A DNA stretch of 64,000 bases from Antedon mediterranea (Eukaryota > Echinodermata > Crinoidea > Comatulida > Antedonidae). Made by a program: the position numbers and the translations under genes. Shown piece after piece: positions 9,259 to 19,030 of the stretch; position 1 is the stretch's first letter; the number at the start of each line of letters is the position of its first letter. The stretch is from positions 1,387,922-1,451,921 of the forward strand of contig NC_092678.1 in the NCBI RefSeq assembly GCF_964355755.1, read 5' to 3'. The notes below the pieces were generated by a model. The model did not search any database, had not been told where the DNA came from, and was given only the letters and a program-made list of their open reading frames with translations.

Positions 9259-9330
9259 GGCTCGATGGTCAAGTGGTAAGGCGTCTGTCTCGTAAACAGA
9301 AGATCATGGGTTCAAACCCCATTCGGGCCT
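9259..9330 (+). tRNA. tRNA-Thr (CGT), C11T
   Basis: T11-G24 wobble in the D stem; slot 7, shared with 6532. Confidence 0.85.
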
Positions 9331-9428
9331 AACTTTTGGCACTCTGATAAATGTTAGTATTGTTTTTTTGTGAAAGTTAAATTATTCCTCGGTGGTGCGA
9401 TCTATCATCATTTGAGGTCTTACATTCC

Positions 9429-9500
9429 GGCTCGAAGGCCAAGTGGTAAGGCGTCTGTCTCGTAAACAGAAGATCATGGGTTCAAACCCCATTCGGGCCT
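9429..9500 (+). tRNA. tRNA-Thr (CGT), U8A variant
   Basis: Position 8 is A; starts the second 9-unit block (9429-10964). Confidence 0.65.
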
Positions 9501-9598
9501 AACTTTTGGCACTCTGATAAATGTTAGTATTGTTTTTTTGTGAAAGTTAAATTATTTCTCGGTGGTTGGATCTATCAACATTTGAGGTCTTACATCCC

Positions 9599-9670
9599 GG
9601 CTCGATGGCCAAGTGGTAAGGCGTCTGTCTCCTAAACAGAAGATCATGGTTTCAAACCCCATTCGGGCCT
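9599..9670 (+). tRNA. tRNA-Thr body with anticodon CCT
   Basis: Anticodon CCT plus G53T; duplicate of 6872. Confidence 0.65.
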
Positions 9671-9768
9671 AACTTTTGGCACTCTGATAAATGTTAGTAT
9701 TGTTTTTTTGTGAAAGTTAATTTATTCCTCGGTGGTTAGATCTATCAACATTTGAGGTGTTACATCCC

Positions 9769-9840
9769 GGCTCGATGGCCAAGTGGTAAGGCGTCTGTCT
9801 CGTAAACAGAAGATCATGGGTTCAAACCCCATTCGGGCCT
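9769..9840 (+). tRNA. tRNA-Thr (CGT), array consensus
   Basis: Matches the consensus; duplicate of 7042. Confidence 0.92.
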
Positions 9841-9939
9841 AACTTTTAGCACTCTGATAAATGTTAGTATTGTTTTTTTTGTGAAAGTTAAATTATTCCT
9901 CGGTGGTGCGATCTATCAACATTTGAGGTCTTACATTCC

Positions 9940-10011
9940 GGCTCGATGGCCAAGTGGTAAGGCGTCTGTCTCGTAAACAGAAGATCATGGGTTCAAACCC
10001 CATTCGGGCCT
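9940..10011 (+). tRNA. tRNA-Thr (CGT), array consensus
   Basis: Matches the consensus; duplicate of 7213. Confidence 0.92.
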
Positions 10012-10109
10012 GACTTTTGGCACTCTGATAAATGTTAGTATTGTTTTTTTATGAAAGTTAAATTATTCCTCAGTGTTTGGATCTATCAACATTTGAAGTC
10101 TTACATCCC

Positions 10110-10181
10110 GGCTCGATGGACAAGTGGTAAGGCGTCTGTCTCGTAAACAGAAGATCATGGGTTCAAACCCCATTCGGGCCT
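10110..10181 (+). tRNA. tRNA-Thr (CGT), C11A
   Basis: A11-G24 mismatch in the D stem; duplicate of 7383. Confidence 0.65.
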
Positions 10182-10284
10182 AACTTTTGGCACTCTGATA
10201 AATGTTAGTATTGTTTTTTTATGATAGTTAAATTATTATATTTCTCGGTGGTGCGATCTATCAACATTTGAGGTCTTACGTTCC

Positions 10285-10356
10285 GGCTCGATGGCCAAGT
10301 GGTAAGGCGTCTGTCTCGTAAACAGAAGATCATGGTTTCAAACCCCATTCGGGCCT
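10285..10356 (+). tRNA. tRNA-Thr (CGT), G53T
   Basis: T stem ATGGT with CGT anticodon; duplicate of 7558, including the 175-bp unit before it. Confidence 0.65.
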
Positions 10357-10454
10357 AACTTTTGGCACTCTGATAAATGTTAGTATTGTTTTTTTATGAA
10401 AGTTAAATTATTCCTCGGTGGTTGGCTCTATCAACATTTGAGGTCTTACATTCC

Positions 10455-10526
10455 GGCTCGATGGCCAAGTGGTAAGGCGTCTGTCTCGTAAACAGAAGAT
10501 CATGGGTTCAAACCCCATTCGGGCCT
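10455..10526 (+). tRNA. tRNA-Thr (CGT), array consensus
   Basis: Matches the consensus; duplicate of 7728. Confidence 0.92.
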
Positions 10527-10624
10527 GACTTTTGGCACTCTGATAAATGTTAGTATTGTTTTTTTATGAAAATTAAATTATTTCTCGGTGGTGCGATCTA
10601 TCAACATTTGAGGTCTTACATTCC

Positions 10625-10696
10625 GGCTCGATGGCCAAGTGGTAAGGCGTCTGTCTCGTAAACAGAAGATCATGGGTTCAAACCCCATTCGGGCCT
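10625..10696 (+). tRNA. tRNA-Thr (CGT), array consensus
   Basis: Matches the consensus. Its duplicate at 7898 carries G18A, so that change arose after the block duplication. Confidence 0.92.
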
Positions 10697-10794
10697 AACT
10701 TTTGGCACTCTGATAAATGTTAGTATTGTTTTTTTATGAAAGTTAAATTATTCCTCGGTGGCTGGATCTATGAACATTTGAGGTCTTACATCCC

Positions 10795-10866
10795 GGCTCG
10801 ATGGCCAAGTGGTAAGGCGTCTGTCTCGTAAACAGAAGATCATGGGTTCAAACCCCATTCGGGCCT
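10795..10866 (+). tRNA. tRNA-Thr (CGT), array consensus
   Basis: Matches the consensus; duplicate of 8068. Confidence 0.92.
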
Positions 10867-10964
10867 AACTTTTGGCACTCTGATAAATGTTAGTATTGTT
10901 TTTTTGTGAAAGTTAAATTATTCCTCGGTGGTGCGATCTATCATCATTTGAGGTCTTACATTCC

Positions 10965-11036
10965 GGCTCGAAGGCCAAGTGGTAAGGCGTCTGTCTCGTA
11001 AACAGAAGATCATGGGTTCAAACCCCATTCGGGCCT
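10965..11036 (+). tRNA. tRNA-Thr (CGT), U8A variant
   Basis: Position 8 is A; slot 1 of the third 7-unit block (10965-12155). Confidence 0.65.
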
Positions 11037-11134
11037 AACTTTTGGCACTCTGATAAATGTTAGTATTGTTTTTTTGTGAAAGTTAAATTATTTCTCGGTG
11101 GTTGGATCTATCAACATTTGAGGTCTTACATCCC

Positions 11135-11206
11135 GGCTCGATGGCCAAGTGGTAAGGCGTCTGTCTCCTAAACAGAAGATCATGGTTTCAAACCCCATTC
11201 GGGCCT
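11135..11206 (+). tRNA. tRNA-Thr body with anticodon CCT
   Basis: Anticodon CCT plus G53T; the sixth and last CCT copy. Confidence 0.65.
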
Positions 11207-11304
11207 AACTTTTGGCACTCTGATAAATGTTAGTATTGTTTTTTTGTGAAAGTTAATTTATTCCTCGGTGGTTAGATCTATCAACATTTGAGGTGTTACA
11301 TCCC

Positions 11305-11376
11305 GGCTCGATGGCCAAGTGGTAAGGCGTCTGTCTCGTAAACAGAAGATCATGGGTTCAAACCCCATTCGGGCCT
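11305..11376 (+). tRNA. tRNA-Thr (CGT), array consensus
   Basis: Matches the consensus; slot 3. Confidence 0.92.
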
Positions 11377-11475
11377 AACTTTTAGCACTCTGATAAATGT
11401 TAGTATTGTTTTTTTTGTGAAAGTTAAATTATTCCTCGGTGGTGCGATCTATCAACATTTGAGGTCTTACATTCC

Positions 11476-11547
11476 GGCTCGATGGCCAAGTGGTAAGGCG
11501 TCTGTCTCGTAAACAGAAGATCATGGGTTCAAACCCCATTCGGGCCT
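11476..11547 (+). tRNA. tRNA-Thr (CGT), array consensus
   Basis: Matches the consensus; slot 4. Confidence 0.92.
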
Positions 11548-11645
11548 GACTTTTGGCACTCTGATAAATGTTAGTTTTTTTTTTTTATGAAAGTTAAATT
11601 ATTCCTCGGTGTTTGGATTTATCAACATTTGAAGTCTTACATCCC

Positions 11646-11717
11646 GGCTCGATGGCCAAGTGGTAAGGCGTCTGTCTCGTAAACAGAAGATCATGGGTTC
11701 AAACCCCATTCGGGCCT
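11646..11717 (+). tRNA. tRNA-Thr (CGT), array consensus
   Basis: Matches the consensus; slot 5. Confidence 0.92.
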
Positions 11718-11815
11718 AACTTTTGGCACTCTGATAAATGTTAGTATTGTTTTTTTGTGAAAGTTAAATTATTCCTCGGTGGTGCGATCTATCAACATTT
11801 GAGGTCTTACATTCC

Positions 11816-11887
11816 GGCTCGATGGCCAAGTGGTAAGGCGTCTGTCTCGTAAACAGAAGATCATGGGTTCAAACCCCATTCGGGCCT
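11816..11887 (+). tRNA. tRNA-Thr (CGT), array consensus
   Basis: Matches the consensus; slot 6. Confidence 0.92.
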
Positions 11888-11985
11888 AACTTTTGGCACT
11901 CTGATAAATGTTAGTATTGTTTTTTTATGAAAGTTAAATTATTCCTCGGTGGCTGGATCTATGAACATTTGAGGTCTTACATCCC

Positions 11986-12057
11986 GGCTCGATGGCCAAG
12001 TGGTAAGGCGTCTGTCTCGTAAACAGAAGATCATGGGTTCAAACCCCATTCGGGCCT
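11986..12057 (+). tRNA. tRNA-Thr (CGT), array consensus
   Basis: Matches the consensus; slot 7 without the C11T seen in the two earlier 7-unit blocks. Confidence 0.92.
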
Positions 12058-12155
12058 AACTTTTGGCACTCTGATAAATGTTAGTATTGTTTTTTTGTGA
12101 AAGTTAAATTATTCCTCGGTGGTGCGATCTATCATCATTTGAGGTCTTACATTCC

Positions 12156-12227
12156 GGCTCGAAGGCCAAGTGGTAAGGCGTCTGTCTCGTAAACAGAAGA
12201 TCATGGGTTCAAACCCCATTCGGGCCT
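12156..12227 (+). tRNA. tRNA-Thr (CGT), U8A variant
   Basis: Position 8 is A. The only array U8A copy not followed by a CCT copy, so the block pattern ends here. Confidence 0.65.
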
Positions 12228-12325
12228 AACTTTTGGCACTCTGATAAATGTTAGTATTGTTTTTTTATGAAAGTTAAATTATTCCTCGGTGGTGCGATCT
12301 ATCAACATTTGAGGTCTTACATCCC

Positions 12326-12397
12326 GGCTCAATGGCCAAGTGGTAAGGCGTCTGTCTCGTAAACAGAAGATCATGGGTTCAAACCCCATTCGGGCCT
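12326..12397 (+). tRNA. tRNA-Thr (CGT), G6A
   Basis: Acceptor GGCTCAA, giving an A6-C67 mismatch. Confidence 0.7.
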
Positions 12398-12495
12398 AAC
12401 TTTTGGCACTCTGATAAATGTTAGTATTGTTTTTTTATGAAAGTTAAATTATTCCTCGGTGGTTGGATCTATCAACATTTGAGGTCTTACATTCT

Positions 12496-12567
12496 GGCTC
12501 GATGGCCAAGTGGTAAGGCGTCTGTCTCGTAAACAGAAGATCATGGGTTCAAACCCCATTCGGGCCT
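12496..12567 (+). tRNA. tRNA-Thr (CGT), array consensus
   Basis: Matches the consensus; the base before position 1 is T rather than C. Confidence 0.92.
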
Positions 12568-12665
12568 GACTTTTGGCACTCTGATAAATGTTAGTATTGT
12601 TTTTTTATGAAAGTTAAATTATTTCTCGGTGGTGCGATCTATCAACATTTGAGGTCTTACGTTCC

Positions 12666-12737
12666 GGCTCGATGGCCAAGTGGTAAGGCGTCTGTCTCGT
12701 AAACAGAAGATCATGGTTTCAAACCCCATTCGGGCCT
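12666..12737 (+). tRNA. tRNA-Thr (CGT), G53T
   Basis: T stem ATGGT with CGT anticodon; relative of 7558 and 10285. Confidence 0.65.
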
Positions 12738-12835
12738 AACTTTTGGCACTCTGATAAATGTTAGTATTGTTTTTTTGTGAAAGTTAAATTATTCCTCGGT
12801 GGTGCCATCTATCAACATTTGAGGTCTTACATTCC

Positions 12836-12907
12836 GGCTCGATGGCCAAGTGGTAAGGCGTCTGTCTCGTAAACAGAAGATCATGGGTTCAAACCCCATT
12901 CGGGCCT
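12836..12907 (+). tRNA. tRNA-Thr (CGT), array consensus
   Basis: Matches the consensus; last complete copy. Confidence 0.92.
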
Positions 12908-12972
12908 AACTTTTGGCACTCTGATAAATGTTAGTATTGTTTTTTTATGAAAGTTAAATTATTCCTCGGTGG

Positions 12973-13009
12973 AAACAGAAGATCATGGGTTCAAACCCCA
13001 TTCGGGCCT
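12973..13009 (+). pseudogene. 3' half of tRNA-Thr at array end
   Basis: Positions 37 to 73 of the tRNA (half of the anticodon arm, T arm, 3' acceptor) are fused directly to the spacer motif CTCGGTGG. That motif also resembles the 5' end of the dispersed tRNA copies, so a deletion across this short homology is likely. Unique sequence follows. Confidence 0.85.
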
Positions 13010-14640
13010 GATGTCGATTATGCGTTGAATCTATTGTTTGATCTATCAATCTATAGATTTTCATCATCAATTTATTGTTTAAAAAGCAGTTTTTTTGTAT
13101 CAAAAAGGGTACGCGCACGCAACCTCTGGTTATCCTGTCGCCAATTGCCTCCGTTACACTGCATGTTTACTTTTTTAATGTGGCCGATTCAGTCTGCAAA
13201 TTGCAGTCAATTGCCTCATATTTAGTGTTCGTTAAATTGGAATTACTTTCCTGTGACGTCAGCTAGAGCCTTATGAAGACTAATTAGGCGGTTAAAATAC
13301 GTTTATTGTTCCTGTGAATAATGAATCATGATTTTGAATCTAAAATCCACATGAAAATGTATATCTGAAGGCCATGCGCTAGATTTGAAGTGGGTTGTGA
13401 TGGGGATGGGATGAGACGCGGGAATATGGGTTATAAGTGTACCTGTGATAGTAGGCCTACCATAGCAACTAGTAGGCCTACCATAGCAACTAGTTTATGG
13501 GATTATAATAACAATAAAATATACAATGAATACACCATACAACGTTATAATGCTTGCTTTCCACTTGAACGCAACGACGTGGGCGCAACTCAGTATCTTT
13601 GATCACAAGCGATAGTTCAATAGCGTCGTGATTGGTCAAATTACTTGCGATGCGCTTACGTCCTCAGTGCGCAAGTAGAAACAAATGCAAAGTGCATGTG
13701 TATAACTTACATGCGCAACAGCTATCCTTTGTAGTACAGTACATGATATACATATAAAAATGGGATGGTGATTTGTTCAATAGAATAGGAGAGATGAGGA
13801 TGGATAGTAGGCCTAGCTACCGTAGGGCTATATTTTTTCCAAACTATCGCGATACTAATATGCGTTCACTACCGTATGTGAATTATCGCGTAGTCAAACC
13901 ATTGACACAATGCCAGTAACGTGAAAATTGTCTACATCTGGGGTGGAGGAGGGTGCGCGGTTATAAACGCTTGTTGTAGCGATTGATAAGATACGGATAG
14001 CGAGATCAGATATTCCATTACTATCAATGTCATGATTCAACGTAAAAATTGAAGAACGTAAAAAAAAAAACTACCCCAAGCCTTTTAAAGATGTGAGTAT
14101 TGTTGATACATTACATTTTAAGTACCATAATGTGTCATTTTCCTCAACATTGTCATGTTGTAACTATTTTAGATATTAATAAAAATATTTATCACATAAT
14201 ACTTAAATGTCATTTTTAGCTTTGTTATTAATCCGTAGGTTTTAAATTTGTCATTTAGATGTTCGATAGATCTTTAGGCTTAATTTCTTAATTCTAAACG
14301 TATCCTTTTGAGTGCCACTAGATCACATTACGATCAACATAAATTTACTATTTTCAGTGAATATTGTAACCTCTATCTGTCCGTTTCTAAAAATATATGC
14401 ATTACAGACACATTTATAGTATTAAGAGTATCTGTAATAAGCCCTCGTTTAGGCTCTGCTAAGTGGCTAGGCCAATTGTCTATGATTAGTCTTTGTAGAA
14501 GGTTCATTGTTCGTCATTCGCCCGGTTCCTAAACCACGGCTTAGTAAACAACTTGAGATATATTTTCTTCAAACAGTTTCAGCAACTAGCTGGAAAATAA
14601 CTTTTTTATTTAAAATGCAGTTTCTTTATTTATTTAGGGT
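13010..14640. other. Intergenic region after the tRNA array
   Basis: No convincing coding exon. It contains a tandem pair of a 21-bp motif at about 13451-13492 and a decayed MITE (separate entry). The short open frames here lack conserved features. Confidence 0.6.
13553..13672. mobile_element. Decayed family-A MITE
   Basis: Imperfect inverted repeat containing 'gatcacaagcgata' and 'gtgattggtcaaattact', flanked by ends like 'gcttacgtcct'. It resembles the complete family-A element at 15261, much diverged. Confidence 0.5.
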
Positions 14641-14663
14641 AGAAGTGGAGATCGCGTTGATTT

Positions 14664-14884
14664 AACGCTTTTGTGAACTTTACAGAATTCATTCTGTAGA
14701 AGTGTCGTTTCTGCTGAAAAAAAGGGAAACGGAAAGTGCGTCCATTTAAGTACAGTCGGTCTATTTTGCGAACTTTACGGAAGTCATTCTGTAAAAGTGT
14801 CCTTTACTGAAAGAAAGAAGCGGAGAGTGTGTCAATTGGAACTATTTGTGAACTAAACGGAAGTACTTCTGAAGAAAACTTAAG
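14664..14884 (+). repeat. Triplicated leader upstream of candidate exon
   Basis: Three diverged direct repeats built on 'tgaactttacggaagtcatt' and 'aaagtgtcctttactgaaag', the last ending just before the ATG at 14885. If that exon is real, this is its 5' UTR or core promoter. Confidence 0.55.
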
Positions 14885-14924
14885 ATGCCTGCCAGAAGAA
14901 CTGTTCGAACAGCCTACATGGCAG
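14885..14924 (+). CDS. Candidate first coding exon of TMEM26-like gene 1
   Basis: An ATG in the context TTAAGATGC opens 13 codons (MPARRTVRTAYMA) plus one base, then the donor G|GTTAGT. The exon at 22132 has a good acceptor and starts in the matching phase, so the junction codon is GAT (Asp). That downstream exon stays open for 30 protein-like codons before its own first ATG, which argues for an upstream coding exon. Phase and splice signals fit, but the pairing over 7.2 kb is inference. If it is wrong, translation would begin at 22221. Confidence 0.5.
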
Positions 14925-15054
14925 GTTAGTACAGTTTACAGAAATATTTTTGTAGTAAGAAATTTATTTGTATAAATTATAATATACGGTTATATAGGCT
15001 GTATCAATTCGTCGGTTTGGATAAATAGCCCGCAAAAATAATACTGTATATCCA

Positions 15055-15136
15055 TTTCTACCATATTTAAGCATATCACTACCATATTTGTGCACATCAT
15101 ACCTTTGTTGTTAGTGATAGTGTAGACAGAGCTTTA
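15055..15136. mobile_element. Family-B MITE, partial
   Basis: Holds the inner motif 'catatcactaccatatttg' and one end, 'agtgtagacagagcttta'. The other end is missing. Confidence 0.6.
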
Positions 15137-15260
15137 GAAAAGACTGAGCTTAATTTTGGATAAACTAGAAAACTGGATTAAATCATTGAAAACAAAATAC
15201 TGGACACAAGAGCCATAACAAACCATCAGTTAGACAGAGCAATATTGTGTTGATGACTAA

Positions 15261-15440
15261 AGCTTGGTTCTCACTAGAACGTAACGCAAGGACGTAAACG
15301 CAACGCAAGCGTTTTAACCAATGACAAGCGAAGTATATAGACAGTTAGAAATCACAAGCGAATAAGCCATCGCTTGTGATTGGTTAAAACGCTTGCGTTG
15401 CGTTTACGTCCTTGCGTTACGTTCTAGTGGGAACCAAGCT
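15261..15440. mobile_element. Family-A MITE, complete, 180 bp
   Basis: Nearly perfect foldback. The left arm AGCTTGGTTCTCACTAGAAC reappears inverted at the right end, and the arms pair for most of their length around a short centre near 15345. It is flanked on both sides by TAA. A 3-bp TAA/TTA target duplication is typical of PIF/Harbinger transposons, so a Harbinger-derived non-autonomous element is the best guess. Confidence 0.85.
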
Positions 15441-16805
15441 TAACAAATAACATGTTTAAGCCACCTAAGAACCAACACTCTTTAACAACAACAACAAAAT
15501 GGTATAAGCATACTATGTCTCCTTTTGCGTCAATCACCACAATCTAGGTACGATCCCTTTAATCAAATGAAAGCTATACATATACAATTATCTATATTTT
15601 TCAATTTACCTGTCAAGGTAAGCGACGATCGAGAAACAATTTGCAATGTTTTGACAAGAGTGGGATTATTAAATACTTATTAGCACTCTCATTATTCTGT
15701 TAACATGTTCGCGTTACGTATCCTCATCCACTTTTGTCAAATTGATCATGGAGAAATGAACCGAACACCTTCATGAAATTTAATTTCCCTTGCGATCACG
15801 TTTGATTTGGTTTTATTATTGGAACAAATGCAATATTAGTTTAGTTATCATATAGTACACATTTCGACTTGTGACGAACTAGGACCTAGTAGGTCTGTGC
15901 ACTAAAACTGTGTCGAAGAATCGGGTGAGTAAATACGTTTCAATGTCGTCGCATGCGCACAATGAATTAACATGACTAACTAGGTCCTTATAAGTCATCC
16001 AAAATCTCTGTAATTTTGTTTAGTAGATAAATATATACGAATTTCATTTTATTTGTTTTATTATTTGTATATATTTCAGGGAAAAAAAATAGAAACCAAA
16101 CAGAACACATTATATCCTAAAATTACATTAAAAACAACTATAAAATAAAACTGAATAAATCATTGACAATTCTCCGATTCTGCAGTTGTTCCTAGATAGA
16201 TTCTAACAGACTATCGCAAGTCATAAGAATTATGAAAATGTGAAGGATGTTTTAACACTTCGGCAACCCGTATTCAAGGGACACTCCTATTTAGGGAGAC
16301 ACTTTTTTGATTCCCAATATGTCCTCTTAATACAGGTTCTACTAAATATGAAACCGGTACTTTCTCGTGTTGTTTTATGTAGGCCTATTAAGAAGAAACT
16401 GTGATTTGAAATTGAAATTACCGAACACAAATAATCAATATTTATTTTAGGAATAACTGCAACTCTTGAATTTTGATATGTGACCTTTTAATATGTGTAG
16501 TTGACCTTGTCATATACCACGTTTTAAATGAAACCAATTATTGATCCAACTTGTCGATGTGAGCTTCGATTAGTGACAAACCCGTTAAAATGGGGTAGGC
16601 CTATTGCACAATTTAAGTGGAATTAAATATATTGTTTTAATGGGTAATAATTGCGTGCGGTATGTCGCAAGGTTAGTGTTAAAAGCTAAAGCTAAAAATA
16701 GTAATAAGCTATTGCTAATTAGGATCTCATGTACTATTATACACTTTATTAGGTATTCTCTGTGAATGATTAGACGGAACAATCACAAATTATATCGGAA
16801 TGAAA

Positions 16806-16940
16806 ATACGAATAGATACGAATACGAATACGATACGAATACGAATAGATGGACACATTCTGGTCCCAACAAAGTGTCCCTTTTATAGTGCTTATTTATT
16901 ATTACGGATACGAATAGATACGAATACGAATACGAATATA
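16806..16940. repeat. ACGAATA-type simple repeat
   Basis: Two clusters of 'acgaat(a/ag)' with a short unique insert between them. Confidence 0.8.
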
Positions 16941-17282
16941 TTTATTATTACGGTCGTAAGTGACTAACTCCTTATAATTCATCACAAATCGAAAGCTCTC
17001 AGTTTAGTAGATAATACATAAATAAGAACTTTTATTTCTCTTTTCATTTTGAATATAAACTACAATAAAAACAACTATAAAATAAAACTGAATAAATGAT
17101 AACAATTTACACACGTCGTAACAATGTATTGCAAACAAGTTTATGTCTGGTATGGCTGGTAAAAAATCACAGTTAAATTCGTCAACAAAACCTAGGCCCA
17201 ACTTAAACTGAAAATAAATGTAAAATAAGAGAAGAAATGAGCGGGGTATAGTTACATATTTATGACCAATTATAACTAATTA

Positions 17283-17462
17283 TAGTCTTCATACTTGCAC
17301 TGCTGATGAAGAGCTAGTGTTTCCCGAAAGCTCTGCTAACTTTTCTGGCTGTTTTACTTTATCGTTTTGATTTAGCTTTTCGCTTTTTTTTTTTGTATCT
17401 CCATTGAGATCCAGCCACTGATACCCACAGCATTGTCATTTGTTCAGTAATTTGCCTTTGGA
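17283..17462 (+). repeat. Dispersed retroelement-like tail, copy 1
   Basis: A segment with 'cccgaaagctctgctaac' and a later 'ccactgatacccacagca', homologous in inverse orientation to 44058-44215. It looks like the 3' end of a decayed retrotransposon, but the class is not certain. Confidence 0.5.
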
Positions 17463-17671
17463 TTTAATTATAGTCTTCATTGTATTAATGGTCATGTTTC
17501 ATGTTGCTAGCTATATCATGATGTTTATCATGTTCATTAAAATATCCTCAATGTCGTTACGATCCATCACATTTTAGTTTTACTTAGAATTTAAGATTAA
17601 AGTATAAAGAATGGCGCTTCTATCTAATCCTATCGAATGTTTCAGACACTTAACATTAATATAAAACTAAC

Positions 17672-17890
17672 TATCAATAACGCGAGCATGCAATACGCTT
17701 TAGCCAATCAAATAACGTGTAACTGACAATTACCTTAACCAATGAAATAACGCGTAGCCGACAATCCAATCAAATAACTCATGGAGCAGACAATATACTT
17801 AACCAATCATTTAACGAGTAATAGATTATCGTTAACCAATCAAATACCGCGTCTAGACAATTATTAACCAATCAAGTATCGCTTTTAGGT
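17672..17890. repeat. CCAAT-containing tandem repeat, about 40 bp
   Basis: Five or so diverged copies of 'ttaaccaatcaaataacgcg' separated by 'gacaat'. Each carries a CCAAT pentamer and most carry ATAACG. Confidence 0.75.
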
Positions 17891-18865
17891 AACACTTTAA
17901 AAATAACTACTTTAAAGTAAATCCCACATTTTACACATAATTAATTACCATGGAAACTGTAATCATTATCATATTATTTTAATCTGAATTGTTTAAACCA
18001 AGCACGACGTCAGAGCGTGAACAGGAATTGTAACGATCACACGCTCCCGAGAAGTTACATAGTTAGTTTTTTTATGGGCAAATTATTACGAATAGGATAA
18101 TTTGGAATTACTATGCGGATATATATTTTCGTAATGGCGACTAAAATATAACTAATCAAGAATATTTCTACGAACCGAAAAAAGCGATAATTTCGTCAAA
18201 TTAAAAAGTTATTTAAGGTAAGATGATAAATGTTAGATTTATTTTAATTAAAACTCTAAAATAAATTGATTAATCAATTTAATTGGTTGTAGGTCTATTT
18301 TAGAAGTGCTAGGAATGATAGAGTCGCATCAGTATAAACAAAATTCATAAAAGCTGAACAATTTTGCGGCGTTGCCATTCCATGAGAGTTTGGGGGAGCC
18401 TTAAAGAAAAGTTCATAATAAAAACGAAAAACAGATTTTTTAATCTTTGTTATAAAAAATGATTAAAATAATATTTTAACTATGTTTTGGCAAAATCTTA
18501 AACAAAGAACTCTGTTATTGTTCATATTTGGCCAAATGAAGTACCGGTATACTACTATCACCTATTTAGTGATATAAACATCATCTGCACAATTCTTTGG
18601 AGAACGAGGCGCTTTAGTATAATAATGTACAGTACTATAGTCGTTATGGCGGCAAGTCTAATGCTGGATAAACTCGGTAATCGCAACAGACAGGTCACAC
18701 ATAGTATTAATGAGATATTTAGCCAATAGCCCCCAAACAAATGTGTTTGTTTACCTTCAAACTCTGTCCCAATTTTTCGAAAAGTTAAAAAAACCAATAC
18801 AGTATTTTTCACTTACTTTTAAGGAACTATTTGTTAATATTTACTATTTTTATATTATGTTTCTT

Positions 18866-19030
18866 AAGCTTTGTCTACAAAAACAAACTAGTTTGACAAA
18901 AACAAGTGTGATGTGCCCAAATATGGTATTGATATACCCAAATACGGTAGTGATATGACATCATCATGTCCATATATGGGCACATCACATTTGTTTGTCA
19001 AATAAAGTTTGATAGTGTTGACAGAGCTTT
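18866..19030. mobile_element. Family-B MITE, near complete
   Basis: Terminal inverted repeats AAGCTTTGTCTAC and 'gttgacagagctt'. Inside are 'ctagtttgacaaaaacaag' and its inverse, and 'gatatgacatcatcatgtcc'. The core part is partly duplicated. Confidence 0.8.

Larger units (their letters stand above)
2618..13009 (+). repeat. Tandem array of tRNA-Thr genes, about 170-bp unit
   Basis: Sixty-one head-to-tail units, each with one 72-nt tRNA gene and a conserved spacer of about 98 bp. The spacer begins TAACTTTTGGCACTC and contains a run of seven or more T. Unit length is 170-171 bp, with two 175-bp units. From 5510 the units form blocks of 7, 9, 7, 9 and 7 (about 1,191 and 1,536 bp), so 6702-9428 and 9429-12155 are near-identical 2,727-bp copies. 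The array ends in a 37-bp fragment. The pattern suggests unequal crossing over and gene conversion. Confidence 0.95.

Noticed and set aside
2618-12907. CRISPR-like regular repeat
   Set aside because: Repeats are 72-nt tRNA genes with conserved, not unique, spacers, in a genome with introns.
17300-17340. Hammerhead ribozyme-like CTGATGA...GAAA
   Set aside because: The segment between the two core motifs cannot form stem II; the apparent pairing AGAGC/GCTCT lies on the wrong sides.
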